From Streptomyces sp. CB02366 (GTDB lineage: Bacteria; Actinomycetota; Actinomycetes; Streptomycetales; Streptomycetaceae), in the NCBI RefSeq assembly GCF_001905905.1, contig NZ_LIVT01000002.1, positions 62,001-126,000 of the forward strand: a DNA stretch of 64,000 nt. The letters are read 5' to 3'. The translations under genes were made by a program, and so were the position numbers. Positions within the stretch are counted from its first letter, which is position 1, and each line of letters begins with the position of its first letter. The notes beneath the pieces were generated by a model. That model did no database searches. It was not told the DNA's origin and saw only the letters and a program-made list of their open reading frames with translations. Below, one piece after another: positions 17,964-27,628 of this stretch.

Positions 17964-20621
17964 ATGCCGGAGCCCACCTTCGACCCGAGCGCCGCCGCCC
18001 CGGCCGCCGCGCCGCGAGGCGTCCCGGAAGCCGCCGCCCCCTCGGACGCCCCGCCCGCGCCCGGCCGCGTCCCGACGATCGTGGTCGTCGGGCACGGCAT
18101 GGTCGGCCAGCGGTTCCTGGAGGCCCTGGCCGAGCGCGGCCTGTCCCCGGCGTCCGGCGGCCCCCGGGTCGTCGTGCTCTGCGAGGAGCCCCGTCCCGCC
18201 TACGACCGGGTGCGCCTCACCTCGTACTTCGACGGCCGCAGCCCCGACGACCTCTCCCTGGTGGAGCCGGACTTCCCTGGCCGGCACGGCTTCGAGCTGT
18301 ACGTGGGCGACCCGGCGACGGGCGTCGACCGGGCCGGGCGGACGGTGACCGCGCGGTCCGGGGCGGTCTTCCCGTACGACACGCTGGTGCTGGCGACGGG
18401 CTCGTACCCCTTCGTGCCGCCGGTGCCGGGGAAGGACGCCCGGGGCTGCTTCGTGTACCGCACCATCGAGGACCTGCTCGCGATCGAGGAGTACGCCGAG
18501 GGCGCGGCCACCGGCGCCGTGGTCGGCGGCGGGCTGCTGGGCCTGGAGGCCGCCGGGGCGTTGAAGGGGCTCGGGCTCGCCACCCACGTCGTGGAGTTCG
18601 CGCCCCGGCTGATGCCGGTCCAGGTGGACGGGGGCGGCGGCGCGGCGCTGCTGCGGACGGTCCAGGAGATGGGTCTGACCGTGCACACGGGGGTCGGTAC
18701 GCGGGAGATCACCGTGGACGGGAGCGGCGCGGTGGCCGGAATGGCCCTGTCCGACGGGTCCTCGCTCGCCGTCGACCTCGTCGTCTTCTCGGCGGGCGTA
18801 CGGCCCCGGGACCGACTGGCCCGGGAGTGCGGCCTCGCGGTCGGGGAGCGCGGCGGGATCGTCGTGGACGAGGAGTGCCGGACGTCGGACCCGGCGGTGT
18901 TCGCGATCGGCGAGTGCGCGCTGGCCGCCGACGGCCGGGTGTACGGGCTGGTCGCACCGGGGTACGAGATGGCCCGGACGGCGGCCGAGGTCATCGCGGG
19001 CGGGCGGGCCGCGTTCACGGGGGCGGACCCGTCGACGAAGCTGAAGCTGCTCGGGGTGGACGTGGCCTCGTTCGGGGACGCGCACGGGACGGCCGAGGGG
19101 TCGCTCGACGTGGTCTACTCCGACGCCCGGACGGGGGTCTACAAGAAGCTGGTGGTCGGTGCGGACGGAACCCTGCTGGGCGGGGTGCTGGTCGGGGACG
19201 CGGAGCAGTACGGCACGCTGCGGGCGATGACCGGCACGGTGCCGCCGCTCGCCCCCGAGCAGTTGGTGCTGCCGGCCGGGGCGGGCGGCGGCCCGGCGGT
19301 GCTGGGCCCCGCCGCGCTGCCGGACGAGGCCGTGGTCTGCTCCTGCCACAACGTGACCAAAGGCGCGATCCGCGGGCACACCACGCTGCCGGACGTGAAG
19401 AGGTGCACCAAGGCCGGTACGGGGTGCGGAAGTTGCCTCAAGGCGATCGGGCAGCTGATGCCGCCGCCCGGGGACGCGGGGCTGTGCGGCTGCTTCCCGT
19501 ACGGTCGCGGCGAGTTGTACGAGATCGTCCGCACCCTGCGCGTCACCTCGTTCGCCGCGCTGCTCGACTCGCACGGCCGCGAGGAGGCGCGGGGCGGGGA
19601 CGGCTGCGAGGTCTGCAAGCCGACGATCGGTTCGGTCATCGCCTCGCTCGCCCCCACGGTCGGCGCGAGCGGCTATGTGCTGGACGGCGAGCAGGCGGCG
19701 CTCCAGGACACCAACGACCACTTCCTGGCCAACCTCCAGCGCAACGGCTCGTACTCGGTCGTGCCGCGCGTCCCGGGCGGCGAGATCACGCCGGAGAAGC
19801 TCGTCGTCATCGGCGAGGTGGCCCGCGACTTCGGCCTCTACACGAAAATCACCGGCGGCCAGCGCATCGACCTCTTCGGCGCCCGCGTCGACCAACTCCC
19901 CCTGATATGGGCCCGCCTGGTGGACGCGGGCTTCGAGTCGGGCCACGCGTACGGGAAATCGCTGCGTACGGTGAAGTCGTGCGTGGGGCAGACCTGGTGC
20001 CGCTACGGGGTGCAGGACTCCGTGCGGATGGCGATCGACCTGGAGCTGCGCTACCGGGGGCTGCGCGCGCCGCACAAGCTGAAGTCGGCGGTCTCCGGCT
20101 GCGCCCGCGAGTGCGCGGAGGCCCGGGGCAAGGACTTCGGGGTCATCGCCACCGCCCAGGGCTGGAACCTGTACGTCGGCGGCAATGGCGGGGCCGCCCC
20201 GCGCCACGCCGACCTGCTGGCCCAGGACCTGTCGGACGCCGAACTGGTGCGGCTGATCGACCGGTTCCTGATGTTCTACATCCGCACCGCCGACCGCCTG
20301 GAGCGCACCTCGGCCTGGCTGGAGCGGATCGACGGCGGCCTGGACCACGTCCGGGACGTGGTCGTCCACGACGCGCTGGGGCTCTGCGAGGAGCTGGAAC
20401 GCCTGATGGCCGACCATGTCGCGGGCTACCGCGACGAGTGGGCCGAGACCATCGGCGATCCGGAACGGCTGCGGCGGTTCGTCAGCTTCGTCAACGCCCC
20501 CGGCACCCCCGACCCCTCGGTGAGGTTCGTTCCGGAGCGGGACCAGGTCAAGCCCGATCTGGAGCTGCTCGCGGGGCCCGTGCTCGCCGTCCGCACCCTC
20601 GAAGGGACCGCATCCCGATGA
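17964..20621 (+). CDS. nirB: Assimilatory nitrite reductase, large subunit
   Basis: An 885-residue NADH-dependent enzyme that reduces nitrite to ammonium. In order: an FAD/NAD(P)H oxidoreductase region (residues about 30-330), a BFD-like [2Fe-2S] region with CSCHNVTKGAIRG and GTGCGSC, then the ferredoxin-like and siroheme/[4Fe-4S] domains. The siroheme-cluster cysteines are Cys673, Cys679, Cys713 and Cys717 (SCVGQTWC and CARECAEARG). About 35 Ala/Pro-rich residues precede the first domain. ATG 17964 has GGAGG eight bases upstream. Its stop overlaps the nirD start (ATGA). Control by GlnR is likely from the upstream box. Confidence 0.97.
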   Translation: MPEPTFDPSAAAPAAAPRGVPEAAAPSDAPPAPGRVPTIVVVGHGMVGQRFLEALAERGLSPASGGPRVVVLCEEPRPAYDRVRLTSYFDGRSPDDLSLVEPDFPGRHGFELYVGDPATGVDRAGRTVTARSGAVFPYDTLVLATGSYPFVPPVPGKDARGCFVYRTIEDLLAIEEYAEGAATGAVVGGGLLGLEAAGALKGLGLATHVVEFAPRLMPVQVDGGGGAALLRTVQEMGLTVHTGVGTREITVDGSGAVAGMALSDGSSLAVDLVVFSAGVRPRDRLARECGLAVGERGGIVVDEECRTSDPAVFAIGECALAADGRVYGLVAPGYEMARTAAEVIAGGRAAFTGADPSTKLKLLGVDVASFGDAHGTAEGSLDVVYSDARTGVYKKLVVGADGTLLGGVLVGDAEQYGTLRAMTGTVPPLAPEQLVLPAGAGGGPAVLGPAALPDEAVVCSCHNVTKGAIRGHTTLPDVKRCTKAGTGCGSCLKAIGQLMPPPGDAGLCGCFPYGRGELYEIVRTLRVTSFAALLDSHGREEARGGDGCEVCKPTIGSVIASLAPTVGASGYVLDGEQAALQDTNDHFLANLQRNGSYSVVPRVPGGEITPEKLVVIGEVARDFGLYTKITGGQRIDLFGARVDQLPLIWARLVDAGFESGHAYGKSLRTVKSCVGQTWCRYGVQDSVRMAIDLELRYRGLRAPHKLKSAVSGCARECAEARGKDFGVIATAQGWNLYVGGNGGAAPRHADLLAQDLSDAELVRLIDRFLMFYIRTADRLERTSAWLERIDGGLDHVRDVVVHDALGLCEELERLMADHVAGYRDEWAETIGDPERLRRFVSFVNAPGTPDPSVRFVPERDQVKPDLELLAGPVLAVRTLEGTASR

Positions 20622-21001
20622 CCACCGCGACGATCACGACCGCGCGGGAGACCGCGCCCCCCGCCGCGCCCGCCGCCGGGACCGTCCGGCTCGCCCACGG
20701 GGACGGCTGGTCGGCGGTCTGCGACCGGGCGCTGCTGACCCCCGGGCGGGGCGTCGCCGTGCTGCTGCCGGACGGGGACCAGGCGGCCGTCTTCACGGAC
20801 CGGGCGGGCCGGGTGTACGCGATCGGCAACCAGGACCCGTTCACCGGGGCGTACGTCCTCGCGCGCGGGCTGCTCGGCTCGGCCGGGGGGCGGCCCTTCA
20901 TCGCCTCGCCGCTGCTGAAACAGCGGTTCGACCTGACGACGGGCGCGTGCCTGGACGACGAGGAGGCGTCGGTCCCGGTGTTCCGCGTACGCGTGGACTG
21001 A
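20618..21001 (+). CDS. nirD: Assimilatory nitrite reductase, small subunit
   Basis: A 127-residue Rieske-fold protein translated from an ATG that overlaps the nirB stop. It has the NirD pattern of a Rieske-like domain without the Cys/His cluster ligands (WSAVCDRALLTPGRGVAVL, YAIGNQDPFTGAYVLARG, RFDLTTG), so it binds no iron-sulfur centre, as is usual for NirD. It completes the nitrite reductase in the cytoplasm. The first 20 residues are a Thr/Ala/Pro-rich lead. Confidence 0.95.
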   Translation: MTTATITTARETAPPAAPAAGTVRLAHGDGWSAVCDRALLTPGRGVAVLLPDGDQAAVFTDRAGRVYAIGNQDPFTGAYVLARGLLGSAGGRPFIASPLLKQRFDLTTGACLDDEEASVPVFRVRVD

Positions 21002-21038
21002 CCCGGCGGGGGGGGCCTGCGCAACTCCTCCGCTGCCC

Positions 21039-21071
21039 GTTCACCTGAACGTGACACTCTGTCAACTCCGT
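21039..21071 (+). promoter_or_regulatory. PHO-box-like direct repeat upstream of the PhoX-like gene
   Basis: Three 11-base units in register: GTTCACCTGAA, CGTGACACTCT, GTCAACTCCGT. The first matches the Streptomyces PhoP consensus GTTCAYYYRGC well, the third partly and the second poorly. It ends about 73 bases before the start codon. Confidence 0.35.
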
Positions 21072-21144
21072 GCTCCTACAGTCCTGACGCGCGACCCGCC
21101 GGTCCGACCGGAGCGGTGGGCCCTCACTCATGCGTGGAGTGATC

Positions 21145-22311
21145 GTGGAACGTCGGAACTTCTTGCGCACCGCGGTGATCGGCAGCTCGGCGGCGGCCTT
21201 CGGCGGCACCCTGTGGCGGGGTGCCGCCTTCGCCGACCCGGCCCAGCCGGCCACCGGCCCCTACGGCGCGCTCCAAGCGGCCAACAGCGACGGCATCCTG
21301 CTGCCGCGCGGCTTCACCAGCCGGGTCGTCGCCCGCTCCGGGCAGACCGTGCCCGGCACCTCCTACCGCTGGCACAGCGCCCCGGACGGCGGCGCGACGT
21401 ACGCCGACGGATCGGGCTGGATCTACGTCTCCAACGCCGAGGTGTCCCCGAGCAGCGGGGGCGGGGCGAGCGCCGTGCGGTTCGACTCCTCGGGGACGGT
21501 GACCGCCGCGTACCGCATCCTGGGCAACACGAACAACAACTGCGCGGGCGGCGCCACCCCGTGGAAGACCTGGCTGTCCTGCGAGGAGGTCACCCGGGGG
21601 TACGTGTACGAGACCGACCCCTGGGGCGTGAACGCGGCGGTGCGGCGTCCGGCGATGGGGCGCTTCAAGCACGAGGCCGCCGCCGCCGACCCGGACCACG
21701 GGTACGTCTACCTCACCGAGGACGAGAGCGACGGCCGCTTCTACCGCTTCCGGCCCGCGGCCTGGGGCGACCTCTCCACGGGCACGCTCCAGGTGCTGGT
21801 GGCGGGCTCCGCCACCTCGGGGCCGGTGACCTGGGCGAACGTGCCCGATCCGGCCGCCTCCTCCACCCAGACGCGGTACCAGGTGTCCGGGGCGAAGGTG
21901 TTCAACGGCGGCGAGGGCTGCTTCTACGCGGCGGGCACCTGCTGGTTCACCACCAAGGGCGACAACCGGGTGTGGGCGTACGACGCGAACACCTCGTCGA
22001 TCTCGCTCGCCTACGACGACTCGCTGGTGACGGGCGGCTCCGCCCCGCTGACCGGCGTGGACAACGTCACCCGGTCCGGCTCCGGCGACCTCTACGTCGC
22101 GGAGGACGGCGGGAACATGGAGATCTGCCTGATCACACCGGACGACACGGTGGCCCCGTTCCTGCGGATCACCGGCCAGTCCGGTTCCGAGATCACCGGG
22201 CCCGCCTTCTCGCCGGACGGCACCCGGCTCTACTTCTCCTCGCAGCGCGGGACGAGCGGAAGCTCCTCCGGCGGCATCACGTACGAGGTGAAGGGGCCGT
22301 TCCGCAGCTGA
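21145..22311 (+). CDS. PhoX-like (DUF839) exported protein with Tat signal
   Basis: A 388-residue protein starting VERRNFLRTAVIGSS, a twin-arginine signal with Ala-x-Ala-like cleavage near FADPAQ. The mature part is a beta-propeller-like domain with SYRWHSAPDGG, WLSCEEVTRGYVYE, RFKHEAAAADP and TEDESDGRFYRF, as in the PhoX alkaline phosphatase/DUF839 family. PhoX enzymes use calcium and iron; whether this one is a phosphatase is not proven. I prefer GTG 21145 (GGAG five bases upstream) over ATG 21130. A PHO-box-like repeat lies upstream. Confidence 0.82.
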   Translation: MERRNFLRTAVIGSSAAAFGGTLWRGAAFADPAQPATGPYGALQAANSDGILLPRGFTSRVVARSGQTVPGTSYRWHSAPDGGATYADGSGWIYVSNAEVSPSSGGGASAVRFDSSGTVTAAYRILGNTNNNCAGGATPWKTWLSCEEVTRGYVYETDPWGVNAAVRRPAMGRFKHEAAAADPDHGYVYLTEDESDGRFYRFRPAAWGDLSTGTLQVLVAGSATSGPVTWANVPDPAASSTQTRYQVSGAKVFNGGEGCFYAAGTCWFTTKGDNRVWAYDANTSSISLAYDDSLVTGGSAPLTGVDNVTRSGSGDLYVAEDGGNMEICLITPDDTVAPFLRITGQSGSEITGPAFSPDGTRLYFSSQRGTSGSSSGGITYEVKGPFRS

Positions 22312-22322
22312 CACCGTGCCCG

Positions 22323-22357
22323 CGTGCGCCGGCGGCCCTCGGCGGTCCCGGCGCACG
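22323..22357. terminator. Hairpin between converging genes
   Basis: Ten-base perfect arms CGTGCGCCGG and CCGGCGCACG around a 15-base loop lie between the PhoX-like gene and the VOC gene, and could serve both. Confidence 0.5.
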
Positions 22358-22383
22358 TCCCGCGGCGCGGCGCACCCCGCTGC

Positions 22384-22794
22384 TCAGCCCTGCTCACCGG
22401 CGGCGGCCGGGTCCATCCAGACGACCTCCCAGATGTGGTGGTCGGGGTCCTGGAACGAGCGGCCGTACATGAAGCCCAGGTCCTGGGTCTCGCCCGCCGG
22501 GAACCCTCCGGAGGCCAGGGCCGCGTCCGCGAGGCGGTCGACCTCCTCACGGCTGTCGCAACTCAGGGTCAGGATGACCTCGGCGGTCTTCGAGGCGTCG
22601 GCCACGTCCTTCCGGGTGAATCCCTTGAAGCGCGGCTCGGTCATCAGCATGGCGAAGATCGTGTCGCTGATGACCAGACAGGCGGTCCTGTCGTCGCTGA
22701 ACGCCGGGTTGAAGCCGTAGCCGAGCTTCTCGAAGAAGCCCTTGGTGGTCTCCAGCTCCTTCACCGGCAGGTTCACGAAGATCATCTGAGCCAT
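22384..22794 (-). CDS. VOC (glyoxalase/bleomycin-resistance) family protein
   Basis: A 136-residue two-module VOC protein, with MIFVNLPVKELETTKGFF at the start and GFMYGRSFQDPDHHIWEVVWMDP at the end, where the last motif supplies metal or substrate ligands. It resembles PhnB/lactoylglutathione-lyase-like proteins often annotated as glyoxalases; the substrate is unknown. ATG 22794 has GAGGGA six bases upstream; the open frame further upstream has no site. Confidence 0.85.
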   Translation of the reverse strand: MAQMIFVNLPVKELETTKGFFEKLGYGFNPAFSDDRTACLVISDTIFAMLMTEPRFKGFTRKDVADASKTAEVILTLSCDSREEVDRLADAALASGGFPAGETQDLGFMYGRSFQDPDHHIWEVVWMDPAAAGEQG

Positions 22795-22997
22795 AGTCGT
22801 TCCCTCTTCTCTCGGTCCCCCGGCGCCCGCCGTGCTCCGTCCGGCGCCGTCGAGGGGTGGACGGCGGAGCCGCCCGGAACTCATCGGTGTACGGGCGGAA
22901 GACTGGCACGGCCCACTGACAACGCCCCGGACAGCGCCCCCGGCCGGGCAAGCGCCGGACGGGCGGCTCAGGCCCGCTCAGCCCCCCTCACGCCTCC

Positions 22998-24059
22998 TCA
23001 GGCCCCCTCGGGCAACGCGTGCGGGGCGCCGCCGCGCAGCAGGGAACCGCCCAGCGGGGTCAACGTGTGCAGCACCGAGCTGCCGTGGCGCAGCGTCAGG
23101 ACCAGGCCCGCCTCGCGCAGTACGGAGGCGTGCTGGCTGGCGGAGGCGAGCGACACCCCGGCCCGGCGGGCCAGTTCGCTGGTGGTGCAGCCGGCGCCTA
23201 TGGAGGACAGGACGGCCGACCGGGTGTGCCCGACGAGCCGGCCGAGCCAGGGGCCCGGTTCGGCGAAGACCGGGGCGCCGGGGTGGGCCACCGGGTAGAC
23301 GAGCACCGGCCGGAGCGAGGGGTCGCGGTAGACGACCGGGGTGCCCCGGCAGAAGAACGACGGCTGGAGCAGCAGCCCGCGCCCGTCCAGGTGGAGATCG
23401 CGGTCGACCGGGTAGTCCGCCTCCAGCACGGGGGCGCGCCACCGGATCATCGGCGGGAGGGCGGCCAGCAGGCCGTCCGTACCGCCGTCCAGCAGGGCCC
23501 GGCCGCGCACGGCGCGGTCCGCCTCGACGCTGGCCCGGATGTGCGGCCAGTAGGGCTCGACGGCCGCACGGTGGTAGCTGCGGAGGGCGCCGATGAGCCG
23601 GGCGGGCGGCCCGGCCCGGCCGTCCACCAGCGCGGCGGGCAGCGCCGCGCCCGCCGCGCCCCCCGCGCCCGTCCGGGCCCCCCGGCCGCACTGACCGACC
23701 GGCCGGTCTGCCCGCTGCCGCACACGGCCGGCGGCCATCAGCTCCAGCTCGGCGTGGACGCGGTCGGCGGGGGTGTCGCGCAGCGCCTCCATTCCGGCGT
23801 CGAAACCGAATGGCTCCGCGCCCCCCTGGGAGGGCGTCAGGAAATCCGGGAAATATCCGCGGGGCGGAACGACCGCCGCCAGCAACTGTGCTTCACCATT
23901 CAACCGCGCCCGGGATTCCGAACGCCATTTTCCGAACACCGTCGAAGCGCGCCGGTCCCTGAGCCGGTGAAAACTGAGAACGGTTTCCCACAGCGCGTCC
24001 GGCCTCGTGGCCATCCGCACCCGCGAAAGGTCCAGCCTGGACACATGGATACGCAGCAC
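22998..24059 (-). CDS. Winged-helix transcriptional regulator (ArsR-like, DUF5937 N-terminus)
   Basis: A 353-residue regulator. The C-terminal 80 residues form an ArsR-type winged helix (CTTSELARRAGVSLASASQHASVLREAGLV). The N-terminal region resembles DUF5937 (LRIHVSRLDLSRVRMA, ALWETVLSFHRL) and ends in a beta-rich part with LLLQPSFFCRGTP. Such proteins are common in Streptomyces; their ligands are unknown. The start is taken as GTG 24059 beside GGGGGAG; ATG 24014 is an alternative. A low-complexity Gly/Ala/Arg insert lies near residues 120-160. Confidence 0.78.
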   Translation of the reverse strand: MLRIHVSRLDLSRVRMATRPDALWETVLSFHRLRDRRASTVFGKWRSESRARLNGEAQLLAAVVPPRGYFPDFLTPSQGGAEPFGFDAGMEALRDTPADRVHAELELMAAGRVRQRADRPVGQCGRGARTGAGGAAGAALPAALVDGRAGPPARLIGALRSYHRAAVEPYWPHIRASVEADRAVRGRALLDGGTDGLLAALPPMIRWRAPVLEADYPVDRDLHLDGRGLLLQPSFFCRGTPVVYRDPSLRPVLVYPVAHPGAPVFAEPGPWLGRLVGHTRSAVLSSIGAGCTTSELARRAGVSLASASQHASVLREAGLVLTLRHGSSVLHTLTPLGGSLLRGGAPHALPEGA

Positions 24060-24715
24060 TGCTCCCCCACCTGTTGCATCCGCAATTACCCACACCAAAG
24101 GGTATGCGGGCCGTCACAGGAGGTCACCACGGGGTTTCGGCCAGAAGTGAAAGGTCTCGCCCCGTGCCGCGTCACCCGAAAAGCTGTACGACGTCGGGTA
24201 CGCATCCGGCGACCACCGGATGAGCACGTGAAGGCCGTGGGGGGCTTTGCGCGTTCGGCGGCGGTGGGCGGCGGTGCGGCTCCGTACCCGATGGGGGTAA
24301 GCCGGGTGCGGTCCATGGGTGGGGATCCATGGGCCGCACCCCGGTCTCCCGCCGGACACCCGAATTTCTTTGCGGATTAAACGACGCAACGGGGCAATGT
24401 GCTCTGCGCCACATTCCTCGCCCCGTATTCGGTGCTCGCTCCTGACGGCTTCTCGCTGCCGCCGGTCATTTCCGCGCACGGCGAAGCGGCGGCGTACGAC
24501 GAAGCGGCGGCGCCCCCGCACAGGGCGCCGCCGCTTCTCGGTGCTCCGGGGCCGCCGCGGGGCCGGTGCGCCCGGTGAGGGCCGGGTTTCGGCTTCCTGC
24601 TACGGCCCCGGAGGGGCAGGCCGTCCATACGGCCGTGGTCGGTGGGCAGGGCTGTTCGTGCAGCCCTGCCCAGGAGGTCCGGGGTGTTCGTGCACCCAGG
24701 ACCGGTGAGTCCGGG
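24060..24715. other. Intergenic region of 656 bases without a supported gene
   Basis: Open frames here have no family resemblance or ribosome sites. The part next to the DUF5937 gene (24080-24480) is less G+C-rich than its surroundings and probably holds that gene's promoter; the ppdK terminator is near 24.5 kb. Confidence 0.5.
24501..24537. terminator. Perfect 15-bp hairpin downstream of ppdK
   Basis: Arms GAAGCGGCGGCGCCC and GGGCGCCGCCGCTTC around a seven-base loop, about 180 bases past the ppdK stop. The left arm repeats a GAAGCGGCGGCG found at 24483-24494. Confidence 0.7.
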
Positions 24716-27427
24716 TCAGCGGCTGTCACTGCCCTTGGACTCGGCTGCGGCCCGGCCCGCCTCCAGGCGGGCTACCGGGATACGGAAGGGCGAGCAGGAC
24801 ACGTAGTCCAGGCCCACCTCGTGGAAGAAGTGCACCGACTCCGGGTCACCGCCGTGCTCGCCGCAGACGCCGAGCTTGAGGTCGGGGCGGGTGGCCCGGC
24901 CGGCCTCGACGGCGCTGCGGACCAGCGCGCCGACGCCGTCCTTGTCGATCGTCTCGAACGGGGAGACCCCGAAGATGCCCTTCTCCAGGTACGCGGTGAA
25001 GAACGAGGCCTCCACGTCGTCGCGGGAGAAGCCCCACACCGTCTGGGTCAGGTCGTTCGTGCCGAAGGAGAAGAACTGCGCGGCCTCGGCGATCTGGCCC
25101 GCCGTCAGCGCGGCGCGCGGCAGCTCGATCATGGTGCCGATGGTCAGCTTGAGGTCGGTACCGGTGGCGGCCTGGACCTCCGCGATGACCCGGTCGGCCT
25201 CCTCCCGGACGATCTCCAGCTCCTGGACCGTGCCGACGAGCGGGATCATGATCTCGGCGCGCGGGTCGCCCTTGGCGTTCTTGCGGTGGGCGGCGGCCTC
25301 GGCGATCGCCCGTACCTGCATGGCGAAGAGGCCGGGGATGACCAGGCCGAGGCGCACGCCCCGCAGACCCAGCATCGGGTTCTGCTCGTGCAGCTTGTGC
25401 ACGGCCTGGAGGAGGCGCAGGTCGTTCTCGTTGGCGTCCTTGCGGGACTCGGCGAGCGCGACGCGGACCGACAGCTCGGTGATGTCGGGCAGGAACTCGT
25501 GCAGCGGCGGGTCCAGCAGCCGGACGGTGACGGGGAGCCCGTCCATCGACTCGAACAGCTCGATGAAGTCGGCCTTCTGGAGCGGGAGGAGGGCGGCCAG
25601 CGCGCTCTCGCGCTCGTCGTCGGTGTCCGCGAGGATCAGCTTCTCGACCATCTCGCGGCGCTCGCCGAGGAACATGTGCTCGGTACGGCACAGGCCGATG
25701 CCCTGGGCGCCGAAGCGGCGGGCGCGCAGGGCGTCCTCGGCGTTGTCGGCGTTGGCCCGCACGCGCAGCCGGCGCACCCGGTCCGCGTACGCCATGATCC
25801 GGTGCACGGCGGCGACCAGTTCGTCGGCGTCGTCGGCCCCGGCGTGCATCCGGCCCTCGAAGTACTCGACGACCGGGGACGGCACGACGGGCACCTCGCC
25901 CCGGTAGACCTTGCCGGTGGAGCCGTCGATCGAGACGAGGTCGCCCTCCTCGATCACGATGCCGCCGACCGTCATCCGGCGGCGCTTGGTGTCGACCTCC
26001 AGGTCCTCGGCGCCGCAGACACAGGTCTTGCCCATGCCGCGCGCCACGACCGCCGCGTGGGAGGTCTTGCCGCCGCGCGAGGTCAGGATGCCCTCGGCGG
26101 CGATCATGCCTTCGAGGTCGTCGGGGTTGGTCTCGCGGCGGATGAGGATGACCTTCTCGCCGGAGCGGGACCACTTGATCGCGGTGTACGAGTCGAAGAC
26201 GGCCTTGCCGACCGCCGCGCCGGGCGAGGCGGCGATGCCCCGGCCGAGCAGCTCGGTCTTCGCCGCGTCGTCGAAGCGGGGGAACATCAGCTGGGCGAGC
26301 TGGGCGCCGTTGACCCGCTGGAGCGCCTCGGCCTCGTCGATCAGGCCCTGGTCCACGAGCTGGGTGGCGATCCGGAAGGCGGCTCCGGCGGTGCGCTTGC
26401 CGACCCGGGTCTGGAGCATCCAGAGCTGGCCGCGCTCGATGGTGAACTCGATGTCGCAGAGATCCTTGTAGTGGTTCTCCAGGGTCTCCATGATCTGCAT
26501 GAGCTGGTCGTACGACTTCTTGTCGATCGACTCCAGGTCCGCGAGCGGCACCGTGTTGCGGATGCCGGCGACGACGTCCTCGCCCTGCGCGTTCTGGAGG
26601 TAGTCGCCGTAGACGCCCTGGTGGCCGCTGGCCGGGTCGCGGGTGAAGGCGACGCCGGTGCCGGAGTCGGGGCCGAGGTTGCCGAAGACCATCGAGCAGA
26701 CGTTGACGGCCGTGCCGAGGTCGCCGGGGATGCGCTCCTGGCGGCGGTAGAGCTTGGCGCGGTCGGTGTTCCACGAGTCGAAGACCGCGTTTATGGCGAG
26801 GTCCATCTGCTCGCGCGCGTCCTGCGGGAACTCGCGCCCGGCCTCGGACTCGACGATCTTCTTGAACTGCTTGACCAGCTTCTTGAGGTCCGCCGCGGCG
26901 AGGTCGGTGTCGACCGTGACCTTCTTCGCGTGCTTGGCGGCCTCCAGGGCCTCCTCGAAGAGGTCGCCGTCGACGCCGAGGACGGTCTTGCCGAACATCT
27001 GGATCAGGCGGCGGTAGGAGTCCCAGGCGAAGCGCTCGTCGCCGGACTGGGTGGCGAGGCCGGCCACCGAGGCGTCGGAGAGGCCGATGTTGAGAACCGT
27101 GTCCATCATGCCCGGCATGGAGAACTTGGCGCCGGAGCGTACGGAGACCAGCAGCGGGTCGTCGGCCTGGCCGAGCCGCTTGCCCATGCGCTCTTCCAGC
27201 GCCTTGAGGTGCGCGCTCACCTCGTCGCGCAGCTCGGTCGGCGCGTCGCCGCTGTCGAGGTAGACCTTGCACGCCTCGGTGGTGATGGTGAAGCCCGGAG
27301 GGACGGGCAACCCGAGGTTGGTCATCTCGGCGAGGTTGGCGCCCTTGCCGCCCAGAAGATCCTTCAGATCCTTGTTGCCCTCGGTGAAGTCGTAGACGAA
27401 CTTCTGGGGATCTTTGTTTTCCGACAC
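24716..27427 (-). CDS. ppdK: Pyruvate, phosphate dikinase
   Basis: A 903-residue enzyme interconverting pyruvate, ATP and phosphate with phosphoenolpyruvate, AMP and pyrophosphate. The N-terminal ATP-grasp domain opens with LLGGKGANLAEMT; the swivelling domain carries the phosphohistidine His457 in GGKTSHAAVVARGMG; the C-terminal PEP/pyruvate barrel ends with GVCGEHGGDPES, holding the catalytic cysteine. I start at GTG 27427, nine bases after GAGGAG, rather than at the upstream frame opening. The 5' region carries three striking palindromes, suggesting specific control. Confidence 0.97.
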   Translation of the reverse strand: MSENKDPQKFVYDFTEGNKDLKDLLGGKGANLAEMTNLGLPVPPGFTITTEACKVYLDSGDAPTELRDEVSAHLKALEERMGKRLGQADDPLLVSVRSGAKFSMPGMMDTVLNIGLSDASVAGLATQSGDERFAWDSYRRLIQMFGKTVLGVDGDLFEEALEAAKHAKKVTVDTDLAAADLKKLVKQFKKIVESEAGREFPQDAREQMDLAINAVFDSWNTDRAKLYRRQERIPGDLGTAVNVCSMVFGNLGPDSGTGVAFTRDPASGHQGVYGDYLQNAQGEDVVAGIRNTVPLADLESIDKKSYDQLMQIMETLENHYKDLCDIEFTIERGQLWMLQTRVGKRTAGAAFRIATQLVDQGLIDEAEALQRVNGAQLAQLMFPRFDDAAKTELLGRGIAASPGAAVGKAVFDSYTAIKWSRSGEKVILIRRETNPDDLEGMIAAEGILTSRGGKTSHAAVVARGMGKTCVCGAEDLEVDTKRRRMTVGGIVIEEGDLVSIDGSTGKVYRGEVPVVPSPVVEYFEGRMHAGADDADELVAAVHRIMAYADRVRRLRVRANADNAEDALRARRFGAQGIGLCRTEHMFLGERREMVEKLILADTDDERESALAALLPLQKADFIELFESMDGLPVTVRLLDPPLHEFLPDITELSVRVALAESRKDANENDLRLLQAVHKLHEQNPMLGLRGVRLGLVIPGLFAMQVRAIAEAAAHRKNAKGDPRAEIMIPLVGTVQELEIVREEADRVIAEVQAATGTDLKLTIGTMIELPRAALTAGQIAEAAQFFSFGTNDLTQTVWGFSRDDVEASFFTAYLEKGIFGVSPFETIDKDGVGALVRSAVEAGRATRPDLKLGVCGEHGGDPESVHFFHEVGLDYVSCSPFRIPVARLEAGRAAAESKGSDSR

Positions 27428-27628
27428 GGGTCTCGACTCCTCGAGGACGCGGTGGCTGCCCTGACGGCGAGGAACATACCCAGATCGAAGGCGTATGGGT
27501 ACGTCCACCTGGTCGTCATATGGCCGCAACCACCCGTCCGCCAGCAGATCTAAAGGGTCGTCCGGCCGGAGCACGGAAATCCTTGGCTTCACCTCCCGAA
27601 GGCGACATGGCCGAAACTTGACCTGAAC

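Noticed and set aside
16815..20417. Open frame of 1200 codons antisense to nirB
   Set aside because: It has the composition of a third-position G+C shadow, no family motif and no ribosome site, and nirB on the other strand is unmistakable.
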